Below, piece by piece: positions 1-9,791 of a DNA stretch of 28,301 bases. The stretch comes from Gymnopilus junonius (taxonomy: Eukaryota > Basidiomycota > Agaricomycetes > Agaricales > Galerinaceae). The position numbers were made by a program, and so were the translations under genes. The stretch is from positions 1-28,301 of the forward strand of contig JADNYJ010000415.1 in NCBI GenBank assembly GCA_015501075.1, read 5' to 3'. The notes below the pieces were generated by a model, which saw only the letters and a program-made list of their open reading frames with translations, made no database searches and was not told where the DNA came from. Positions within the stretch are counted from its first letter, which is position 1, and each line of letters opens with the position of its first letter.

Positions 1-132
1 ATAATAAAAGCGAATCATAGCACTGCAAGGGGGACGTTGGCCAGACTAGCACTCCCCAATTGTGAAAACAAACCACCGGTGGCACAATACTATGGGGATG
101 CAAGAGGTTGCGGATGAAAGAGAGGGGAACGG

Positions 133-155
133 AAAAGAAAAGAAAAGAAAAGAAA
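133..155. repeat. (AAAAG)n microsatellite
   Basis: Four to five head-to-tail AAAAG units. It is a simple repeat with no coding context that I can see. Confidence 0.8.
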
Positions 156-198
156 GCCGAGAAAATTAAAAACCATCCCTGTTATGTGACGTCATTCT

Positions 199-641
199 TC
201 AGTGGGCGATATAATGGGGGTTGTAAAAACAAAAACTCGGCATGTTTGTGTCCAGCGTGGCTGTATTTTGTGAGCAAGTTGAAGTTGAAGATGAAAACGG
301 AATTGAAAAGGCATGGGATGATAAGCTTGAGATATAAATTAAGTGGTTAGTCATTTCCTTCATTGTGGCTGAATACGACAAAGCAAGCTCCTGATGAAGC
401 CGTGCTTGTTCGAGAAGGACCTCCCGATAGTACTGCAACTGCGAGTTGACAAAGTCCAACAAAGTGCAAAGTTGTTGAAGGATTTGTCCACTGGAGCGAA
501 GGCTTAAATGATGGTCCTCGAAAGTTCGGTCCGAAACGCCGGTAAGCGCTTGCGAGTATATGGCTCGCATGCCTTCACCGAGATTATTAGTCTCAGATCG
601 TTGAGGGCATGAAGAGTTTGGTGAGGATTTCTTGTCTGACC
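199..641 (-). CDS. Possible last exon of an unrecognised minus-strand gene
   Basis: I do not recognise this protein. An open frame on the minus strand can be entered at a plausible acceptor (CAATAG at 646-641 on the minus strand) and reads a polar linker rich in Ser, Asn and Lys. It then reads a strongly helical, amphipathic stretch containing FVNSQLQYYREVLLEQARL (encoded near 456-400). That spacing of aromatic and acidic residues loosely recalls the last long helix of BAR-type proteins, but this is a weak impression only. The final 40 or so residues become low in complexity and are probably not genuine, so the true stop or a further intron is unknown. I could not link it convincingly to exons further upstream. 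Confidence 0.3.
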
Positions 642-1234
642 CTATTGACAGTCAATTAGTCAGGGCAGTCGCCATCCAAGCCGCCTTTCTCCGAAACTGC
701 GATGCTTGCTCTCTCGATGTTCTCATCCAACCCGGGCCTGGGTAGCTTAAAATAAAACAATGTGTGCCATTGAATGTGCCAATACTGTGTAGTTTAATAT
801 CTTCACTCGTACCTGTCATTACTTCTCAAGCACACGACCAAGTCTTTCGTCAATATCCGATTCAGAAGGCTCCCTTGAGAAGAACCACACAGACCAAAGA
901 GATCTGTCTGGATATAACCTAAAGGAAAAATTCAAGTAAAAAACCGACTCGCAAGCTCGGGAGGGACCATTGATTCATTTGAAGACTCCTGACGATCTCT
1001 TTGAGCGTGTTCATAGAGGTTTAATCCATATACACTAGTGTAATGTAGACAAGATAAAAGATGAGCCGTCTCCCAAGGTCGCCTGTCAATATGTTTATTC
1101 CTTTTTCGAGAAGATTGGCATGACATCCTGCTCCATGCATAATTGATTGAATGGGATAGGATGTTAAATATGATCATTGGGATCAATTATCACACGGGGA
1201 AGCGGACTAGATTAATCTGAGAACAGTACATTAC

Positions 1235-1451
1235 CTTGGTAATCACCTGAAAGTCTCTCAATCTTATAATAATGGAAAAGCAATAATAGACGTGTATAGT
1301 CAGATTCTGGGACGGTAGCCTTCCTTCAATCATGATCTCTAAGATACACGGTCAGATTGATGAAACAACGGCTCTCACCGGCAATTCGAAATCCCATGTG
1401 CAATACAAAGGACGGTGTGGATATGTCAAACCACTGAATAAATGAATGCCA
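1235..1451 (-). CDS. Two candidate internal exons of an unresolved minus-strand gene
   Basis: Two minus-strand segments, 1451-1379 and 1338-1235, are joined by a good intron with donor GTGAGA, a CTGAC branch-like sequence and acceptor CTTAG. They splice in phase and read QWFDISTPSFVLHMGFRIAG followed by EIMIEGRLPSQ. The second segment ends at a GTAATG donor. I recognise no family. Segments further along the minus strand (1186-932 and 900-800, the latter reading REPSESDIDERLGRVLEK) and the exon at 641-199 may belong to the same gene, but phases between them do not close. There could be decay, indels or two separate genes. Everything from about 642 to 2600 outside these pieces shows no convincing coding sequence. 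Confidence 0.22.
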
Positions 1452-2917
1452 CTGAGGAATAGAGTTACCCGAGTGATTTCCCCGTGTAATTAAGGTTATT
1501 ATTGGCAGTAATGTTTGTACGGAAAGAAGTCTATAGAAGGTCTGCACTCATCTTATTTTCGAGTGATATATATCAATATGGTCGTGCGAAGTCAGTAATG
1601 ATCCTGGTGCAATCATAGCTGTGTCTAGTCACAGAAATTCATTTGCGCAGACTCCTCGGAGTCTATGGATCCAAAGGGGTGAGCTGAGAAAAGAGATTAT
1701 AGGAGTTGTTCAGGACAAAGTCAGAAATCCATAATTGTGTTAGGGGTTGAGGAGCGGCTACCAGTTGCTCGGAAGGAAGGAAGGTATTCATAGCCATAAG
1801 CAGCGTGAACGACGGAACCTGGCATTTGTGTGATTGTATAAGATGAGAAGACGACTGACCGAACTGAACTCTTGTGAGAGCTCAATCTTGCCCCATGAGA
1901 TGAGAAGGACTCAGAGCTTTCTGCTAAGTTGCCTGTAATGTGGCTCATGAAGTGCCTGACTGTAGCACAATTACCAATAGTCGGCGACTTTGTATTTATA
2001 AATCAGATAGGAGATCCACCGCGGACATTGATTAACTCTCTAAGGGATTTGGATTGCTAATGAAGACTGACAGACCCAGAAAGAGGCCCGTAAAACGTTG
2101 TCTTTCTGGGCAGCACTTATTCCTTTTGGACGATGTGGCAGATGAGCCTAGGTATTGGGTCCTATGAGTACCTGGCCGACGATTGAAGCCTACCTTTGAT
2201 TCTGGACAACTGGAGAACCAATGATATCTGCGACGTCAGTCTAAGTGTAAAACGGTACCAAGTTGGGACAAAGCAAAGTGCATTTCAGTATCTTGGCCCC
2301 AGGGCATCTTTTTTTGGAATTAAAAAAATGACAAGGTTGAAGGTATCTAACGAACAGTAGTTATAGAGACGAAAACAAAAGGAGAATCAACAGACAGTAT
2401 CATGCCTGAATTGAATTCTTCCGTAGACTATTATACTCTATCAAGTACTTACTTCCTTAAGCCTGAATTCATCCATCCATCGTGATTTCTGTCGAGAGAA
2501 GCTTGTCTTCAAGTCAGGCATGCTAGATATCTGTCCGTACGAACCTTTGGGAATCAATCTTTGCTATATAAAACAAGACTTATTTCAGGCCATGTAAACC
2601 ACTACAAAGTTGAGGAATTTAAGAGACTTTTTCTAAATAGAAATACAGCTGGGATTCAGGTCGACAATGAACACGGGATAGCGAAGGAGAACGATGTCCA
2701 TGCAAGGGGTGGAAAAAGTATGCGACGTGTCTTTAAAGTCGGCATTGAGTTTGTATCTAATTTTGCTGATGTGAGAGGCAAAAGAATGGGACATGAGCAC
2801 TCCAGAAATGTAGTTAGTTGCGGCAACAGCCAGTAGAGACTGAATTAGAGCATTCACTCGATTTTGCACCACAGCTGTCAAATAAATCAAGACGCAGTGT
2901 GATTTTGCTCAGAGGGA

Positions 2918-4235
2918 TTAGGAAGAAAACCTGCGCAGCAGTTGCTCGTCAACAGGGTCACGCCTTGGGCCAGATGTCCTGACAAGTACTTCTAAAGGTA
3001 CAAGTTGGCTCATGGAATGGTGAGAAATGTTGCTATGAGGAAGCGAAGGCGAAGGTGAAGGCGGGCTGGGATATCCTGATGGAGCAGAAGGACTAGGAGG
3101 ATGAGAAGACTGTGGTAGCCTTTGGTGGGAACTAGGGGAGTTAATCAACACCGTCGAAGTAGATGGTTGGTGTGGGTTTTCGGGCGAGACTGAGTTGGGA
3201 CCATGTGCACGACTATCACGTCTGTTCCTCCCTATGCGAGCGCTCCTAAACCAGCCTTCTGGTACAGTGACATCGCCAACACCACGAATGTTATCAATGG
3301 TATCGAGCCCGTCTAACGTTTGTGGACTGAAGTATGCCGCTGTGAAAGAGTTGAATAATAATTACACTGTCATGATTTGCGACTTACTCAAGTGCCATTT
3401 CCTTATTACTCCGCGTGATCGATCTCCAGGAAGGGAAACGTGGACGCTATAAGTTTGTTTGATCAATCGTTCGGTCTCAAGAAGAGGGTGAACGTCGACA
3501 GAGAAAGGCCTGTTATTGAGCCGTACACTTGGTCTTCTGTGGGCCAAATGGGTCATTGAGTTTCAAAATATGCCGAGTCGAAAAGATAAAATTTGTAACG
3601 GCAAATTCCAGTTCACAAATATGAGGCCACGCTGTGCGGCGCGAGTAAGATGAGCGTACTGACCTCATCATTTGTGCCCATGGAGTTACAGGGTTCAGAA
3701 GATCGTCACTCGTGTCCGAGTCCTTCTGATGATAAAATAAGAATTCCTGTAATCATAAGCCAGTTAGAATTTCATTTGGGCATAGAATTAAATTTATGAA
3801 CTCACGTCTCGAACCCCTAAGCCAAATTCTGCCGTTTAGCGTATGTTTGCTGGAAACGTTATAGACACGCACGACTTGGTCCCCAGCCCATCCCGTCAGT
3901 CCTGCCGACATCAAGGTGCATGAGCCCACTCCAGTGATGGTACACATCAGAACGTCACTCACCAGCGTTCCATACCGAGACCCGTTGGCTCCGTATTAGC
4001 TCCCCGTTCTTCCCTAATTACACATTAAATTACACATTAAGTAGGCCGATGGTAAATCATGAAACTGATTTTCAACGCACCAGACATAGACGTTGCCGGG
4101 CATAATATTTCTCCTCTCTTCTGCATCGAGCCGCCTGGTTATTAAAGGCAGACGGTGGGTGGCAACGCCATGAAAAACCTGAAGAGCATCTCGAGTAGAG
4201 CGGATTTTTACGTTTTGTAGAGTAGGATGTTGCAT
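2918..4235 (-). CDS. WOPR-domain (Gti1/Pac2 family) transcription factor
   Basis: This is probably a sequence-specific DNA-binding regulator of the Wor1/Ryp1/Gti1/Pac2 family, whose fungal members control morphological switching and development. Exons run 4235-4081, 4013-3963, 3901-3873, 3816-3806, 3746-3664, 3536-3388 and 3339-2918, all in phase, giving 299 residues. WOPRa is visible from residue 10 (IRSTRDALQVF, LITRRLDAEERR, GNVYVWEER), then ERWTDGMGWGPSRVRDEF. WOPRb follows (LIKQTYSVHVSLPG, then RKWHLTAYFSPQTLDGLDTI). The ERWTDG segment corresponds to the conserved region where relatives carry a kinase-target Thr. The C-terminal exon holds a Ser/Pro-rich tail ending in RRDPVDEQLLRRFSS. 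Introns are 44-127 nt and exon 4 is only 11 nt. No other gene of a regulon is adjacent. The start ATG was chosen because it lies just before the first conserved block. Family assignment is firm; the developmental role is inferred. Confidence 0.92.
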
Positions 4236-5956
4236 AGCAAGTTATTGAACTGAGGACCGTAAGGAGAGGATAGTCGACGATAGTTGACGAGGGATCATCG
4301 AGCATTTTATACCACACTTTAAATAAAGTCAGGGCAAGTCCGACCGGAGAGCTGGATCCCAGGAAATATTTGAGTTTGCTTTGAGTTACTAACACATCAG
4401 AGTGAGATCTAAGGATTCAAGAATGTAGGGATTCCGAATACTCTCACGATAGGAACCCTTCTGGTGTGTCGCTCGCAGATCGGAGCGGAGAGGTTGCAAG
4501 GTGGTATATTTGGCCCACACATGAGAACAGAATCCATCGAGATAGTCGCTGACCTGATTTTACCCTTTTCAGGTCCATCTAAGATCAGTAACGATCTCCA
4601 TAAAACAGACAACCGTAATTGAAGCGTAAATTCCGAGCGCCAAATCCAATACCTAAAAGAGATGAGATCCATGGTACCGCCGTTAATACTTCCTTCGATG
4701 ATGAAGTGAAATTGTTTGTTCGCAAGTTACGCAGGTCACAGATACTACCATCAGTTCGCATCGGGGCAATAGAGTGCTGCACATTGACCCACAAGAGTGG
4801 AACATTTTAAGATTGGCGGTTACTCGATCACGATTTCTAGTCGGCGGGTGGGTCGCCATTGTCAAGCATTGTCACTTATTAGCGATCTTCCGACATATCC
4901 GTCTTTAACACTCTTTAAAACTAACCAAGCTTCCAGGCTTGAATTGCCGAACTTTTCCTTTCAATCCATCATTGATTATTTCAGACAATTTAACGTCCCT
5001 GAAATATCTTAGGTGTATGGCCTTGCAGAGAATGCGTGTTTGGCAATTTGCTCGTCGACACGATTGCACGTCGAGCGCATTGCCGGATCATCCCCTGCAC
5101 GTGGAATAATGCTGCCTTACGAAAGACAGGGTACCATATACACGCATCGCTGGAACGGAAATGGCACGGTCCATACATACTAGACCACAATGCGGAGCAT
5201 GACCACACTGGTCCATTCGTTGGTGTATTTATCCTGAAATGCCTCACGGACGATTCCTGGATTGTTCGCTTCTGGAAGCAAGATAAGTTCAAGACTCAGT
5301 TCAAGTCCTTCAGGTTAGGCGGAAATATTTGGAGATACTTGGAGAGGAACTGTATACGTCGGGCTTTGCTTCATGAGGTTCGAGGCCATCATAAGTCCAT
5401 CAAGTGACGGAGCAAGTCGGGATTCAAAGAAGGCATAAGAGCAATCGTTGACGCGGTCCTGGCGTGTGCATGTGAAGTGCAGAATATAGTTCATCCTGAT
5501 TCATTGAGTTCATATGATTGTTCCAGGGTATAACCGGAGAGAATCTTAGGTAATGATGTTGAATTGGGGTGGTATATATTGCCGAATGCCTCGTGCTACG
5601 GATCAGGAAAGGATATTCAGCAATCAAAAGAACTTCCATCTAGAATGTCGTGGCGACATAAACAATGCAAATATAAGTAAATATGCATTGATCTGGTCCC
5701 TGGACCCATACCACCAAATCGCTTCAGAAATAACGGCAACTGGTTAAGGTAGAAAGCCTCAATGACTAGACTAATCTGACGGGCACCTGGAAAAGATCAT
5801 CGTAAGTTGAAACACGAATAGAATTTCTACATTACAAACCGAAGTTCCGAAGTTCCCTGTCCTTCGGAGCCTGCTTTTGGAGGTGAGGAGATTTCGGAAC
5901 TTGTCTTTGTTTCCATTTCTCCACCATTTACTTGATGCTCTGCCAATTGCATTTCG
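4236..5956. other. 1.7 kb spacer upstream of the WOPR gene
   Basis: No recognisable gene. Open frames here, the longest being 123 codons at 5036-5407 on the plus strand, match no family I know and lack supporting splice structure. The stretch separates the 5' end of the WOPR gene from the 3' end of the DNAJC11-like gene, which lies on the same strand. It therefore probably contains the WOPR promoter and possibly a long 5' leader. A 10-bp inverted repeat (AAGTTCCGAA at 5842-5851, its complement at 5893-5902) sits just beyond the DNAJC11-like stop codon. Confidence 0.5.
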
Positions 5957-8338
5957 TCAGCAACACGGCAGACCTTCAAATATTAAAAAAGGCGAACCCG
6001 CTAACGGCAATACAACGGGCATGTAATCAGGGATTTCAGCGTAATGCTGACGGCCACGGAATGAATAACGGATGCGCAACGACTTAGCAGCGAAGGGGGC
6101 TGGGTCCGAAAAGCCTTGGAGTGCTGCCTGTGAGATTAAAGATCAAAGCGGTAAAATGGGTATTTGAAGGGCGCCTTGAAAATTTCATGAGTACCTTTGA
6201 GTCGCCTCCGGGAATATGAAGTTGGGACTTGCGGACTAATGCTTGAACGGGAATTGTCACATCCAATAACACATTTTCCTCCGGACCATCGAGTTCCACT
6301 TCCTCCGGGCCATAGGCAGCTTCTTGGATGACAAGACCTTGATTGTAGGTGGCGTCAACGAAAGGGTAGTAAGCGTGTGACATAATTACATACCACCTCT
6401 CTCGGCTTCCTGGCGCATCTGTTTCCGGGCAGCGTCTTTGAGTAAAGCTTCGACTGCATTTCTTTGTCTGCGTGATTCATAATCTTCTTCGAACTCCTTT
6501 CTAGCAGATTGGATATGACTATCACCTGCAAAGTCAGAACTTGGAGGGGTGGCTGTATATGATATGAAACTCACGCCTTTCTCTGGACACGACGACGAGG
6601 AAGAACGAAGAAATGGTAACCCAATAGAGTCAAAGTTGACGGAACAACGATAGTTCCCAATACCAGCAATGGCGACGAATCAGTGGCTAGCAGTATCGGC
6701 AGAGAGATTTGTTGGTCAAGATAACTGCAACTTCAAGTTCTGCATTAGTCAATGGAAGCCTGACATGAATAACAGTACAAACTCGATTTGCAAGAGGAGT
6801 GATGTAGCGTTCAAAACGATTGCTGAGCTAACCTCGGTAGTTTCATTCGACCAGTGGGCACCTAGGCTGTATAATATCCCTGTTGTAAAGCTAAGTTGCA
6901 TAGAAGCTTTCAGACGAGTCGACAGTTCAATGAATGTGAGGCTCGTCTCTGCCACCAATCTAGGAAAGATGTCGTCGAAAGTAAGCCCGATATTTTTCTC
7001 GAAAGCAACATGTTTGAGCCCCAGGGTTGTCGGAGGACCGAATTGAGGAGATGAACCATCCTCTTCATTTAAATCCAGGGTGGGAGGGGAGATGAAAAAG
7101 AAAGAGATCGATGGTTGTTTTGCGATGCGAAGAGAGATCTTTCCTTTTTGGGGTCGCGAACGAAATAGACGACGAGATATGGATAATGTCGTTGGTGGAA
7201 GGGTGTTTAGATAAAGAGGCGAAAAGGTTGTTTTGAAGTTCAGAGCGTCGTCCGGGTCTTCATACTTGACTTCAAACCTTGTGACGTATGGATGAGAAAA
7301 ACTGAAAGTAGTCTGCACGGTTTAGATTACAGAAAGAGAGTATTAAACAGAGAACTCACGAGAGTAACAACACGAGGGGAGAACTGATGGCGAACAGCAC
7401 CCAGAAATGAGATGGAGGCTTTCTTCACGTCTAAAGTGCTCTGCGCCTCGATTGAAAGAGAGGTTTTTTCAGAAACCTTTTTCTGACAAAATGATGCAGC
7501 GCAATGAGCGATCAAGCAACTCGTGTAGATGAAAGAAAGTCACACCTCTACACTGTAGCCAAGACTTTGACTAAGGGCGTAGGTGGCTCTTATCCGTTCT
7601 CTTATTCGACTTATCCAGCGTCCACGAAAACTATTGATTTTAGGAGAGAACAACGGTGAAGCATTCAATGAACACGAAATTTTTGCCCTGGGGAGTACAG
7701 ATTGGCGTAGCCGGTGTTTCGTAAGGTCAAGCCAACCTTGATTTAGTATGTCTTGGATCTAGGAAGCACAAGCCATTGAGTAAACATTTGCGGCTCCATA
7801 GGCGCATATTAACCTCTTCTTTCGTTCTAGATCGTATTTCAGGGGACCATTTCATAGCCAAACCATCATAGCCTATACAGATGAGCTTGTCAGTGATGCA
7901 ATAAGAAAACTGGGGGCATTCCTGACCAAGAGTGTCATAAACCTGCCTACATAGACATAAGTCAATGCATCATTGAACAGCAGTGACGGTAAGGCACACA
8001 CACACCGTAAGAATGGGTCAGACAGAACTGCAGAAAATGCTGTAAGATTCCTGCGTACTCTCTCACCACGTTAAACAAGCTCAACCTTGATAGGCTTTCT
8101 GAATGTCAAGGAATTCCTTGTTGGCTGATTCCTTCAACTTCGTGTCTGTCTGTTTGTCTGGATGAAATAACAATGAAAGGGACCGGTGGCGTTCATTTAT
8201 TTCAGCTTGGGATGCGTCTTTCGGTAAATTAAGCACAGAACTATTGACGTTCAAAACCCTGAGACTTTCCAGACGAAGAGTTGCTCACTAGAGGTGACCT
8301 CCCTGGGAATTGGAGTCTGTAAGCGACTGTGCGCCCAT
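5957..8338 (-). CDS. DNAJC11: DnaJ homolog subfamily C member 11-like J protein
   Basis: Class C J-domain co-chaperone. Animal DNAJC11 sits at mitochondria and associates with the MICOS/SAM cristae-organising machinery. Twelve exons splice in phase to 592 residues, against about 560 in human: 8338-8289, 8240-8086, 8027-8006, 7946-7927, 7872-7814, 7758-7546, 7482-7360, 7312-6765, 6724-6575, 6518-6394, 6337-6195, 6127-5957. The J domain begins near residue 17 (YSVLNLPKDASQAEINERHR) with the HPD motif at 43-45, then VLSDPFLR and QVYDTLG. The middle is a beta-rich region. A hydrophobic segment (VLGTIVPSTLTLLGYHFFVL) precedes basic PRRRVQRK and a charged coiled-coil-like stretch. The C-terminal DUF3395-type domain contains LLDVTIPVQALVRKSQL, GFSDPAPF and LRIRYSFRGR. 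The start ATG opens a 50-nt exon whose split Tyr codon joins exactly into the J domain. The weakest splice call is the 40-nt intron at 6764-6725. Confidence 0.9.
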
Positions 8339-8671
8339 TACGCCGAGCCCGGACGGGTATCTCAGAGTCTAGAGACGGTGGTGAAGAGAGAGGTATGTAC
8401 TCAAAATTTCGTGACGGTTCGAAACAACGTGGGGTTGACCGTTGGGCAACGTGACGTTTGTGATGCATAGTCACATGACCGTTTGAGGATTAGGATTATG
8501 TAATACATGTGGGAGTTTCTTGATCATGATGTCATCTCGAAGCCATACCATTCCGGGGAGAACCTCTGAAAAAGGAAATCGGTCGAGTCCATGACTCCAT
8601 GTGCAGGGAATTTTCGAGATTGGAAATTTGGGTTGACCGATCGTTCGGCTGGGTATTTATCTGCCAGGTAT

Positions 8672-8693
8672 CTGCCCGGCAACCTCCGGGCAG
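8672..8693. repeat. Inverted repeat, 8-bp arms and 6-nt loop
   Basis: Arms CTGCCCGG and CCGGGCAG surround the loop CAACCT. Two further Watson-Crick pairs continue beyond one wobble. The left arm follows two copies of the TATCTGCC motif that also builds the larger palindrome about 180 bp away. Confidence 0.75.
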
Positions 8694-8850
8694 GTAACTC
8701 GACAGTCTTTTCTGAAGATTTAAAGCGTCAGTTTTCAAATATGTGCTCTGAATGTTTTCAAGCACGTATAGTAGCACGCTCTAAGTAGTTCTGCTGGTTC
8801 AAAATTATTATTTTTTTGGTTGAGCTGCTATAACAGACCAAAAACGTTGT

Positions 8851-8876
8851 AAGTTATCTGCCATGGCAGATAACTT
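8851..8876. repeat. Perfect 26-bp palindrome containing paired GATA-type sites
   Basis: Each half is AAGTTATCTGCCA/T, meeting at a central CCATGG. Within it TTATCT and AGATAA form two inverted WGATAR sites. It could bind a dimeric or paired GATA factor, or be a relic of a mobile element; which is not shown by the sequence. It lies 513 bp upstream of the DNAJC11-like start codon. Confidence 0.85.
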
Positions 8877-9234
8877 GGCACGTGATTGGGTGCCCACTCC
8901 TCGCATACTCTGCCACCATCTGGCTGTTATCAAAATGCAGAAAATCCAGATAAAAATTTAAATCTGTAGAACATGAACCTGAATGTGTTTGAACAGGTAC
9001 AGAATAAAAAATTACCTGTCAGTCTCTTTTCCTAAGTTGCAATTAGAACAAAATTAGAGATTTAACCCTTGCTACAGCTCAGATAGTCACATTGGGCTTC
9101 ACTGGGTGGCTGTTTTGTATGAGGACCAGATAACTACTATGAAAGAAGGTGACGTGAAGAATATCCACATAAGTGGGGCAGCCATTTCAAGGGCAAAATC
9201 CGGCCACATTGGGCTCTACTTATCACACATCAAC

Positions 9235-9252
9235 TTCGCGCGTCAGCGCGAA
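9235..9252. repeat. GC-rich inverted repeat, 7-bp arms
   Basis: TTCGCGC and GCGCGAA flank a GTCA spacer in otherwise AT-rich DNA. On the minus strand the right arm reads TTTTCGCGC, which resembles an E2F/MBF-type site; that is a resemblance only. Confidence 0.6.
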
Positions 9253-9418
9253 AAGAAAAAATTGACACTTGCGTGAGCTCAGTAAAAAGATGGACTGATT
9301 TATGAACAATTGAAGAGGGTGCCGAAGAGATTTTGACTGTTTCTCAAATTCTTTGAATCTCCCCCTTTTCTCTATTTTTTAATTCTTTTTCGTGACGAAA
9401 ATACCCAGCCTATTGATG

Positions 9419-9437
9419 GGAGGAGGAGGAGGAGGAG
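9419..9437. repeat. (AGG)n microsatellite
   Basis: About six GGA/AGG units in a row, outside any recognised gene. Confidence 0.85.
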
Positions 9438-9791
9438 TTTATTATACTGACGTGGTCCCCATACGGAAACTGCCAGTTTACCGAAAAACTCACACACTAC
9501 TTATTGTACATAGGTGGCTATCTATATACTAAGTCAATGTCGAGTTCTCGGAGCACAACATAGGCGGGTCGGGACTTGGGGTTGATCAATACAGCTTGGC
9601 AGCTCCCGGCCCTTGGGCATCAGGCAGGACTTGATGGTTAAAACCCAGTGGGAGGTGATTACAGTTCTCCATATATCACCATAAATCCCCATCATCCAGA
9701 GCTCCTCACTGTATTTCTCTTCCGCTTTTCCTACCACTATGCATGCAGATCATTTTGACCCAATTATTTTCTCTAGCTGTTTTTGTTTGGG

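Larger units (their letters stand above)
8339..9791. other. Gene-poor spacer rich in palindromes and GATA-type sites
   Basis: No protein gene is supported. The region begins at the DNAJC11-like start codon and so includes its promoter. It contains two strong inverted repeats at 8672-8693 and 8851-8876, a third at 9235-9252, an AGG microsatellite, and six WGATAR matches between 8657 and 9133. An 11-bp direct repeat (CACATTGGGCT) occurs near 9089 and again near 9206. I looked for transposon ends and found no convincing terminal repeats or transposase. Confidence 0.5.

Noticed and set aside
3817..3828. Alternative WOPR splice adding QFGLG before VRD
   Set aside because: The acceptor twelve bases further on gives SRVRDEF, which fits the family, so the shorter exon was preferred.
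4072..4395. Minus-strand open frame of 107 codons overlapping WOPR exon 1
   Set aside because: The overlapping frame that reads IRSTRDALQVF and GNVYVW matches the WOPR family; this one does not.
5036..5407. Plus-strand gene of 123 codons
   Set aside because: No recognisable domain, no splice partners, and the antisense frame is equally open, so coding is not supported.
6669..7046. Plus-strand open frame of 125 codons
   Set aside because: Antisense to the largest exon of the DNAJC11-like gene, whose frame is supported on both sides by phased introns.
8640..9260. MITE or other transposon
   Set aside because: Palindromes and short direct repeats are present, but I could not find matching terminal inverted repeats with a target-site duplication.
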